A DNA stretch of 5,198 bases from Bacteroidales bacterium (GTDB taxonomy: Bacteria; Bacteroidota; Bacteroidia; Bacteroidales; VadinHA17): the NCBI GenBank assembly GCA_013314865.1, contig JABUEV010000208.1:1-5198 (forward strand), written 5' to 3'. Made by a program: the position numbers and the translations under genes. Position 1 is the stretch's first letter. Every line of letters starts with the position of its first letter. Below the pieces are notes generated by a model that did no database searches, was not told the DNA's origin, and saw only the letters and a program-made list of their open reading frames with translations. Below, in pieces: positions 1 to 5,198 of this stretch.

Positions 1-256
1 AACAGCAAATTAAAGTATTTAACTATTCGTATTTAAAAGTATTTATAAAGTTAAGGAAAATTAGATAAAAATACTGATTTCATATTTAATTATACATATG
101 TTAACATTTATAAAATAAATTTCAGTCCTATAATAACTTTATTATCAGTTATATGCAAACTAATTTCCATAACGTGCAATAAAGGCAGTAATAATTGATA
201 GTCTCAGGTCGTTATTAGTAGCAAAAGGGGGGGGGAAATATTTCACTATTTATGTT
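1..256. other. AT-rich intergenic region upstream of the SiaB-like gene
   Basis: No credible coding sequence lies here; the longest start-initiated reading frames are about ten codons (for example from the ATG at 153 to a stop at 180-182). The stretch is very AT-rich up to about position 170. It holds a perfect 10-bp palindrome ATGTTAACAT at 98-107 and a 7+2+7 inverted repeat at 130-145 (ATAATAA/TTATTAT). Both are plausible by chance in such sequence. I found no exact TAnnTTTG box on the plus strand; the nearest are TAAATTTC at 116-123 and a TA-3-TTTG arrangement at 251-259, neither with a TTG at -33 spacing. The end holds the G9 tract described separately. Confidence 0.6.
227..235. repeat. 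Homopolymer tract of nine G
   Basis: Nine consecutive G residues sit 21 bases upstream of the assigned TTG start (257) of the SiaB-like gene, in otherwise AT-rich DNA. The tract is in frame with the gene and the frame is open back to 173, but no ATG, GTG or TTG lies between 173 and 257 in that frame. A length change would therefore alter spacing in the promoter or leader, not the reading frame. Tracts of this length are known sites of slipped-strand mispairing and also of sequencing error. Confidence 0.8.
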
Positions 257-1402
257 TTGAAGCATAAAATTAATCTCAAGTGCATGAACCTGGTAAGTGA
301 TATTAGGGATAAGATGATGAAAGACAACCTTGTGTTTGTATACAGGGGGGTTGTGACTGAAGATAATTCTGTAGGGTTGCTGACACTTCTTGAAAAGGAG
401 ATGGATAATTCAGAGTTTGGATTTACAGGACGCAAAAGACTATTCATGTTTGTTCTTGAGAGTCTGCAGAATGTTTCCAAGCATAGTGAACGGGAGATGT
501 ACGGTCAGATGTCGCTTGTTTTATATTCGGGTCATAACAACGGATACACTGTTACTACAGGGAATGTAGTCACTTTGTCGCAGGCAAGGGAATTACAAAA
601 AAGACTTTCTGAGATTAACAGTCTGGCCCCCGATCAGGTGAAGGGTTATTACAGGCAGATGCTTGTAAATTCGGAATTTACAAAAAAGGGAGGAGCAGGT
701 CTGGGGTTGATTGAAATGGCAAGAAAGACCGGCAATAAGATAGATTATGATTTCATACCTTTTGACAAGCACCATGCATACTTTGTACTGAGCAAAACTG
801 TTGATGAAGAAGGGAAAGGAATTCACAAAGACAATCCTGACAGCCAGTTCAGCGGGCAGGTTGCCTTTGAACTTGAAAATATAATGGCAGAGAAAGGTAT
901 CTATCTGATATGGTCGGGGCATATTACAACTACCGTTGGTCATGAAGTAATCTCATTTGCTGAGACCAGAATGGCAGAGGAGGAGATTAGAGGGAATCTG
1001 AGAAGGAAAATCTTTGTGACACTGGTTGAGATGCTGGAGAATGTTGCAAAGTACGGAGCTGACAGGGAATCTGAAAAAAAGTTCGGGATGCCTGTGGCTA
1101 TGGTACAACTGGTATCAGAAAATTCTTTTACACTTTCAACAGGCAATCTTATTCTCAATAAGCATGTTGACCCGCTGAAGGAAAAGCTGGCTCTCATAAA
1201 TCAGAATGATCTTAAAGGTCTCCGGGAACTTTTTAAAGCCACTTTATTTGAACAGAAAACCGATACTGACAGCACTGAAAAAATGGGTCTTATAGAGATG
1301 GCAATAAAATCAGGGAGCAAACTTGTTTATGAGTTTATAAAGATAAACGATCAGTTTTCATACTTTACCCTTAAGGTAAATCTCAGTGATTGTCAGGGCT
1401 GA
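257..1402 (+). CDS. Tandem SiaB-like (DUF6272) protein with two kinase-type domains, the second degenerate
   Basis: The protein has two copies of a SiaB-family domain, at about residues 11-182 and 205-376, joined by a short hydrophilic linker. In Pseudomonas aeruginosa SiaB is a kinase for the small protein SiaC; a cytoplasmic signalling role here is inferred from family. Both copies keep an ExxxN box typical of GHKL-type ATP-binding folds (E68/N72 with following KH; E258/N262 with following KY) and a TGN motif (101-103 and 295-297). The first keeps a glycine loop GGAGLG (145-150). In the second the matching positions 339-344 read STEKMG, so ATP binding there is doubtful. Single-domain relatives are about 180 residues, so 381 fits a duplication. 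No signal peptide or membrane segment is seen. The start is uncertain: TTG 257 is the longest option, ATG 284 (residue 10) also precedes all conserved sequence, and neither has a good ribosome site. No SiaC/DUF1987 gene is in the window. Confidence 0.85.
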   Translation: MKHKINLKCMNLVSDIRDKMMKDNLVFVYRGVVTEDNSVGLLTLLEKEMDNSEFGFTGRKRLFMFVLESLQNVSKHSEREMYGQMSLVLYSGHNNGYTVTTGNVVTLSQARELQKRLSEINSLAPDQVKGYYRQMLVNSEFTKKGGAGLGLIEMARKTGNKIDYDFIPFDKHHAYFVLSKTVDEEGKGIHKDNPDSQFSGQVAFELENIMAEKGIYLIWSGHITTTVGHEVISFAETRMAEEEIRGNLRRKIFVTLVEMLENVAKYGADRESEKKFGMPVAMVQLVSENSFTLSTGNLILNKHVDPLKEKLALINQNDLKGLRELFKATLFEQKTDTDSTEKMGLIEMAIKSGSKLVYEFIKINDQFSYFTLKVNLSDCQG

Positions 1403-2145
1403 TCTTTTATTACCAGTTCCATATACTCTCCGTTCCATATTGCATAGCTCGAGCCTGACATCCATTCTCCCAGAAAAATAATTTCTGCTCCTTCCTTAAG
1501 CTGATATTGAAGCGCTATATGTCGGTGGCCAAATATAAAATAGTCAATGTGTTTTTCCTTAAGCACAGATTTGGCATGAATTATCAATGCTTCATTATCC
1601 TCCCCTTTGAAATCCCTTTTTATTCCCTTGGCAAGTCTGGAATTCAGCGACCACCTGTGCCCCAGACTCATTCCAATTGATGGATGCAGTGCAGAGTAAA
1701 GCACCCTGAGAGGCTTGTTCCTGAAAATTGAAAGAAGCACTTTATATCCCGGGTCATTTGATCCCAGTCCTTCTCCATGGGCAAGGTAGAAGGATTTTTC
1801 ATCAGCATTGACAATCAGCGGACTTGTATGAATGATCAGACCGCACTCCTGTGACAGGTAATCAGTTATCCACATATCATGGTTGCCTGTAAAAAAATGG
1901 ACCGGAATGCCTGAATCGGTTATTTCAGAGACAGCTCCCAGAAATCGGGTGAAGCCCCTTGGTACTACATGCTTATATTCCCACCAGAAATCAAAGATAT
2001 CTCCTATGAGATAAATTGCTGAGGCATCCGGAGCAATAGTTTTCAGCCAGCGGACAACCCTTTTTTCTCTTTCTGACGGATCAGTTCCGGCTTTCAGGCC
2101 AAGGTGGAAATCAGATGCAAAAAATATCTTTTTCTCTTTTTTCAA
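1393..2145 (-). CDS. lpxH: UDP-2,3-diacylglucosamine diphosphatase (LpxH-type metallophosphatase)
   Basis: Calcineurin-like metallophosphatase of 250 residues, close to the roughly 240 of E. coli LpxH. The metal-ligand motifs occur in order: D12-x-H14, GDxxD (48-52), GNHD (87-90), AHGEG with H123, and GHRH (206-209). LpxH removes UMP from UDP-2,3-diacylglucosamine to give lipid X in lipid A synthesis, at the cytoplasmic face of the inner membrane; no signal peptide is present, as expected. Assignment to LpxH rather than another metallophosphatase rests on overall pattern and length. The start is TTG, six bases after the TAA of the upstream gene and in the same frame. No ATG occurs before residue 91, well past the first two metal motifs, so TTG is the only sensible start. 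There is no Shine-Dalgarno, and translation is probably coupled to the gene before it. The 3' end overlaps the convergent SiaB-like gene by 10 bases. Confidence 0.88.
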   Translation of the reverse strand: MKKEKKIFFASDFHLGLKAGTDPSEREKRVVRWLKTIAPDASAIYLIGDIFDFWWEYKHVVPRGFTRFLGAVSEITDSGIPVHFFTGNHDMWITDYLSQECGLIIHTSPLIVNADEKSFYLAHGEGLGSNDPGYKVLLSIFRNKPLRVLYSALHPSIGMSLGHRWSLNSRLAKGIKRDFKGEDNEALIIHAKSVLKEKHIDYFIFGHRHIALQYQLKEGAEIIFLGEWMSGSSYAIWNGEYMELVIKDQP

Positions 2146-2151
2146 TTTTAC

Positions 2152-3315
2152 TTAATTGGTGAACAGTTGATTCAGTTTTATCTGAAGTGGGCGACCGTGC
2201 AGGTTTGTAGCTATAATATTGCCATTCCTGTCAAAAAGGTAATTGTATGGGAGACTCTGAACATTGAACAGGTTTGCATATTTCGGATTGGAAGGATCGT
2301 CCTCGCGGGTACTTATCCACGGCAGTTCATCAAACTTCACAGCATTCTTCCAGACCGATTCATCAGCATCAAGGTTAATCTGGTATATTTCAAATCCCTT
2401 TTTATTGTAGAGCTTATAAAACTCTTTCAGCTGAAGGTTTTCTGCAATACAATCCCTTGATGCTGCAGACCAGAAGGCAAGCAGAACTACTTTCCCCCTG
2501 AGCGAGGAAAGTCTTATTCTTTTACCGCTTATATCTGCCAGTTCCGGATCAAGCCTGGTTTCAGGTATAGTGTCAGTCATCTGCTTTAGCTGAAGTGTAT
2601 AGTATCTGCCTAGTTCGTTCTTAAGGTCCTGTCCAAGTGCCTTCACATGTTTCGACTCCGGATAATAACGTCCCAGAGAGTCTGCCACGATCTTCATATA
2701 CTGTAAATCGCGTGTGTCGTACATTACATATGTATCGTCATCAATTTTCTGATAGAGGGCCTTAAGGGCTGCCATACTCTTTGTATTGGTAATAATGAAC
2801 TCAATGTTCTTCTTTCTCAGTTCTTTAACAACATCACCAAACTCTTTTTCAATTAGGGGTGCCCTTGCCTCAAAATCAGGAGTGCCTTCAATTTTACTGT
2901 ACTCCATCCGCAATGAGTCAAGCTTTTTCCTGGCTTCAGCCAGTCTGGAATCGAGTAAATGAACCTGTTCTGAACCTAAGGAACCTGAGACTGAATATTT
3001 TGCTGAAAGATTTTTCTCAGGGAAACTGAGCTTTATTTTTTCTCCCGGTGCGGCAAGTATTGTTATAAAATCCGTATCATCGTAGCCGACTGTAAAAAAT
3101 TCAGGGTTATTTACCTCTGCCTTGAAGCGGAACGATCCTTTTTTGCTGATTATGGCCGTGTCTACTAAAACCGAAGTGCCAATATCCAGTCTTTTAAGGA
3201 CAACAGATTTTTTTTGTGGTTCACTGATGAACCCCTGTATTTTGAAAGAACCGGTGTTCCGACAGCCTGAAACAATAAACAGAAAAAGAATAATTGCTGG
3301 AATAGTTTTTTTCAT
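2152..3315 (-). CDS. DUF4369/TlpA-like thioredoxin-fold lipoprotein with degenerate active site (SRDC)
   Basis: Predicted lipoprotein of 387 residues counted from the ATG at 3315; a GTG directly before it (3318) would add one residue. A short hydrophobic signal ends in the lipobox VSGC, with C18 as the lipidated residue. After it come a beta-rich DUF4369-type N-terminal domain (about 23-110), a charged helical middle (about 115-250) and a C-terminal AhpC/TSA-TlpA thioredoxin domain (about 258-385) with the usual GKVVLLAFW strand and a cis-proline region SLPYN. Where relatives have WCxxC this protein reads ASRDC (residues 285-289): the first cysteine is serine and the preceding tryptophan is alanine. 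Normal dithiol-disulfide exchange is therefore unlikely; a monothiol, binding or structural role is possible. The residues after C18 are not acidic, so no known surface-export signal is apparent and a periplasm-facing anchor is likely. It is a paralogue of the next gene upstream, 24 bases away. Confidence 0.85.
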   Translation of the reverse strand: MKKTIPAIILFLFIVSGCRNTGSFKIQGFISEPQKKSVVLKRLDIGTSVLVDTAIISKKGSFRFKAEVNNPEFFTVGYDDTDFITILAAPGEKIKLSFPEKNLSAKYSVSGSLGSEQVHLLDSRLAEARKKLDSLRMEYSKIEGTPDFEARAPLIEKEFGDVVKELRKKNIEFIITNTKSMAALKALYQKIDDDTYVMYDTRDLQYMKIVADSLGRYYPESKHVKALGQDLKNELGRYYTLQLKQMTDTIPETRLDPELADISGKRIRLSSLRGKVVLLAFWSAASRDCIAENLQLKEFYKLYNKKGFEIYQINLDADESVWKNAVKFDELPWISTREDDPSNPKYANLFNVQSLPYNYLFDRNGNIIATNLHGRPLQIKLNQLFTN

Positions 3316-3339
3316 CACAGAAACAGCTTGAAATTAAAA

Positions 3340-4503
3340 CTAATCAAATATTTGGGCAAGTCTGGCAGATAATTCATCCCCCCTGAGATTAACGGCTATT
3401 ACCTGGCCGTCTTTGTCAAGCAGGAGGTTGTAAGGGATAGATTCAATTTTAAAGACCGGCACTACAACCGAATTCCAGTATTTCAGATCGCTTACATGAA
3501 TCCAGTCACCAAGATGGTCATCTGCAATGCCTTTGATCCATGCTTCTTTGCTTTTATCGAGCGAAACCTGGTAAATCTGGAATCCTTTAGGGTGATATTT
3601 TTTATAAACTGCCACAAGATTGGGATTCTCATTTCTGCACGGGGTGCACCACGAAGCCCAGAAGTCAAGCAGAACAACCGAACCTCTTGTTGAAGAAAGT
3701 TTTATTGTATCACCTTCAGGGGAGGGCAGGCTGATTTCCGGAACCTGAAAACCAACTGAAGGAGTCGACGTGCCGAATCCCTGCTCCTCAACATGAGATA
3801 TCAGAAGCATTACCCTCTGGTGCAATGTCTGAACCGGCTCATATTCGGGATAGAGTTTAAACAGGGAAGAATCCACCTTTTTGAAGTAAGCCATGTCGAC
3901 GACCGGATCCATTACATAAACATTGGGAGCCACCTGCTGGTAAAGAGCCAGAAGGGAAACGAGCGATCCGATATTGTCGTCAATATATTTCTTAGTGTAT
4001 GATTTCAACTCAAACATATAATCACGTGACAACAGGTCGAGAGAGTCAATAATCCTTAAAAGCCTTGGATTTCCTATGTTCCTGTTGTAAGCATCGTCGA
4101 GAGTCATAAGCTTCAAGATGGTTTTCTTCATGTTTTTATTGTATTCGGCAATAAGGGCAGATCCTTTTGAACCGGATATGAACTGCGGATATGAAAGCGA
4201 ATCGTGGTGTGCTGAAATTTTAATCATTTCTCCCGGCTCAAGAAGCATCGCAAGAAAATTATTTTGTTTAATTTTGAGCTGATAAAGGGAAGGATATTTT
4301 ACCTCATGCTTGATAACAAAACTTCCATCATCAGAGATTATTGCAGAGTCAACAGGTATTAGTTTGTCGGAACGTATCTCGTTCAGGTATATATATTCTC
4401 CCTTTTGTGGAAACTCAATGATGCCGTTTATTTCAACTACATTCTTCCTGCAGCTGAATATAACGACTGTCAATATGATCCATGTTAAAATTTTAGGTTT
4501 CAT
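3340..4503 (-). CDS. DUF4369/TlpA-like thiol-disulfide oxidoreductase lipoprotein (CTPC active site)
   Basis: Predicted lipoprotein of 387 residues and first gene of a three-gene operon. Starting at the ATG at 4503 gives a classic signal: MKPK, a hydrophobic stretch, then IFSC with C18 lipidated. The frame also opens at a GTG at 4566, but that adds 21 residues before the signal peptide, and the likely promoter box at 4547-4554 would lie inside it, so I prefer 4503. A DUF4369-type domain (about 22-110) is followed by a helical region (115-245) and a TlpA/ResA-like thioredoxin domain (about 250-385) with FWASWCTPC (C286, C289) and cis-proline P357 in SIPYN. It probably reduces or isomerises disulfides in envelope proteins; the substrate is unknown. 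It matches the neighbouring paralogue along its whole length (for example VDSAII/VDTAII, SGSKGS/SGSLGS, LALYQ/KALYQ), pointing to tandem duplication. Confidence 0.88.
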   Translation of the reverse strand: MKPKILTWIILTVVIFSCRKNVVEINGIIEFPQKGEYIYLNEIRSDKLIPVDSAIISDDGSFVIKHEVKYPSLYQLKIKQNNFLAMLLEPGEMIKISAHHDSLSYPQFISGSKGSALIAEYNKNMKKTILKLMTLDDAYNRNIGNPRLLRIIDSLDLLSRDYMFELKSYTKKYIDDNIGSLVSLLALYQQVAPNVYVMDPVVDMAYFKKVDSSLFKLYPEYEPVQTLHQRVMLLISHVEEQGFGTSTPSVGFQVPEISLPSPEGDTIKLSSTRGSVVLLDFWASWCTPCRNENPNLVAVYKKYHPKGFQIYQVSLDKSKEAWIKGIADDHLGDWIHVSDLKYWNSVVVPVFKIESIPYNLLLDKDGQVIAVNLRGDELSARLAQIFD

Positions 4504-4727
4504 AAATCTTATTATTAGTAATTTAAATCCATTTACGTCAGAGTTGCAAAAGTACTTTTTTTTCACATGAAGCGTTGTTAATAATTAAATCAACAGGTAA
4601 GATATTTTCTTAAAAGCCTGATAAATTTATAAATTAAATTTTCAAGCGAACAAATAAGTATTTTGCAATGTTCAATAAAATTAGTTAACTTAAAACACTT
4701 TTTTAAATCTGATCTAATTGTAATCTT
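4504..4727. other. AT-rich divergent intergenic region
   Basis: This spacer separates the minus-strand lipoprotein/lpxH operon from the plus-strand debranching enzyme gene and should hold promoters for both. The minus strand has a good -7 candidate (listed separately). On the plus strand the nearest boxes are imperfect: TATTTTG at 4659-4665, one base short of TAnnTTTG, and TAAATCTG at 4704-4711, one mismatch but only about 16 bases from the ATG. Neither has a TTG at -33 spacing, so I do not call a plus-strand promoter. A 10-bp palindrome ATAAATTTAT is at 4621-4630. No RNA gene or further coding sequence is apparent. Confidence 0.6.
4547..4554 (-). promoter_or_regulatory. Candidate Bacteroidota -7 box (TACTTTTG) for the lipoprotein/lpxH operon
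   Basis: On the minus strand the sequence reads TACTTTTG, an exact match to the TAnnTTTG -7 consensus of the Bacteroidota housekeeping sigma factor. Transcription would begin about five to seven bases downstream, near 4540, leaving a leader of roughly 35-40 bases before the ATG at 4503. An A8 run (minus strand, 4563-4556) lies directly upstream. No TTG sits 19-21 bases upstream (the nearest is at 4593-4591, about 36 bases away), so the -33 element is weak or missing. Confidence 0.45.
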
Positions 4728-5198
4728 ATGAGTTACATTAAGTTTGAGAAAGAGCAGGTAGTCAATCTGGAGTTCTCACTGGCAAGGGAAATTATAAGGA
4801 CTAACAGGGCAGGATCATATTCATCTACCACCATTGTAGGATGTAATACAAGGAAGTACCATGGACTGCTGGTATGTCCGATTGACGAGTTTGGCGGTGA
4901 AAGGCATGTTCTTTTATCTTCGCTTGATGTTACCGTGGTTAACAATGATCGTAGTTTTAATACGGGGATTAGAAAATACAAAGGGGATTATTTCAGCCCG
5001 AAAGGTCATAAATACATTGAGGATTTTGAGGTTGAGACAATTCCCGTAAGAATTTACAGGGTAGGCAACGTTATTCTTAAGCAGGAGAGACTGCTGGTTC
5101 ATTACGAGGAACAATATCTTGCACGATTCACTATTGTTGAAGCGCCCGAACCGATGAAGCTTCAGATTCAGCCTTTCCTTGCTTTCAGAAATATTCAT
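4728..5198 (+). CDS. Glycogen debranching-type enzyme (amylo-alpha-1,6-glucosidase family), N-terminal part
   Basis: The frame is open for 157 codons from the ATG at 4728 to the window edge with no stop, so the gene is cut by the window. The visible part matches the N-terminal domain of bacterial glycogen debranching enzymes (GDE_N type). Its signature is GSYSSTTIVGCNTRKYHGLL at residues 29-48, followed by a beta-rich region with alternating hydrophobic residues (VLLSSLDVTV, RLLVHYEEQYLARFTI). The enzyme class hydrolyses alpha-1,6 branch linkages in glycogen or related glucans, normally in the cytoplasm; no signal peptide is present here. The catalytic (alpha/alpha)6 barrel expected in this family would lie outside the window, so activity cannot be judged. 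The start is supported by the family motif lying about 30 residues in; there is no clear ribosome binding site. It is divergent from the lipoprotein operon, with no evident functional link to it. Confidence 0.85.
   Translation, partial: MSYIKFEKEQVVNLEFSLAREIIRTNRAGSYSSTTIVGCNTRKYHGLLVCPIDEFGGERHVLLSSLDVTVVNNDRSFNTGIRKYKGDYFSPKGHKYIEDFEVETIPVRIYRVGNVILKQERLLVHYEEQYLARFTIVEAPEPMKLQIQPFLAFRNIH

Noticed and set aside
593..943. Minus-strand open frame of 116 codons
   Set aside because: It is antisense to the SiaB-like gene, whose conserved motifs span this interval; the product is cysteine-rich and unlike any family I know.
1364..1380. Hairpin TTTACC-CTTAA-GGTAAA near the end of the SiaB-like gene as a terminator
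   Set aside because: The stem is only six base pairs, it lies inside coding sequence, and neither strand has a T-run after it. It may be chance.
2104..2460. Plus-strand open frame of 118 codons
   Set aside because: It lies antisense to the well-supported lipoprotein gene and the start of lpxH, and its product shows no recognisable motif.
4504..4566. N-terminal extension of 21 residues from a GTG at 4566 on the CTPC lipoprotein
   Set aside because: It would place charged and polar residues before a complete lipoprotein signal peptide, and it overlaps the A8 run and the candidate -7 box.
4574..4594. Imperfect dyad GTTG...CAAC in the divergent intergenic region as an operator
   Set aside because: Only the four outer bases pair contiguously, which is expected by chance in sequence of this composition.
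4659..4665. TATTTTG as a promoter for the debranching enzyme gene
   Set aside because: It is one base short of TAnnTTTG and has no TTG at the -33 position.
4914..5198. Minus-strand open frame reaching the window edge
   Set aside because: It is antisense to the debranching enzyme gene, whose family motif and uninterrupted frame are clear.

Overview
The window looks like a chromosomal segment from a member of the Bacteroidota, probably Bacteroidales-like. Three things suggest this: paired DUF4369/TlpA-type thioredoxin lipoproteins, AT-rich spacers without clear Shine-Dalgarno sequences, and one upstream box matching the Bacteroidota -7 consensus TAnnTTTG. No taxonomic marker gene is present, so the assignment rests on gene families and signals only. 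I see no RNA gene, mobile element or CRISPR array.

Layout. Bases 1-256 are AT-rich and non-coding, and contain a run of nine G just before the first gene. Bases 257-1402 (+) encode a protein of two tandem SiaB-like (DUF6272) kinase-type domains. The second domain has lost the glycines of its nucleotide-binding loop. This gene runs into the 3' end of a three-gene minus-strand operon and overlaps it by 10 bases. In transcription order the operon holds a TlpA-like lipoprotein with an intact CTPC active site (4503-3340), a paralogous lipoprotein whose site has become SRDC (3315-2152), and an LpxH-type UDP-2,3-diacylglucosamine diphosphatase with a TTG start (2145-1393). Bases 4504-4727 are an AT-rich divergent intergenic region with a candidate minus-strand promoter. 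Bases 4728-5198 (+) are the N-terminal 157 codons of a glycogen-debranching-type enzyme that runs off the window.

How they fit together. The minus-strand operon has an envelope theme: two membrane-anchored thioredoxin-fold proteins are co-transcribed with a lipid A biosynthesis enzyme. The SiaB-like protein belongs to a signalling family whose usual partner, a SiaC/DUF1987 protein, is not in the window. The debranching enzyme is a separate glycogen/starch metabolism unit.

Most of this is ordinary core genome. The points most worth following are the double SiaB protein with one eroded domain, the G9 tract and odd start region in front of it, and the intact/degenerate pair of TlpA-like paralogues. 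I did not find a clearly new biological system.
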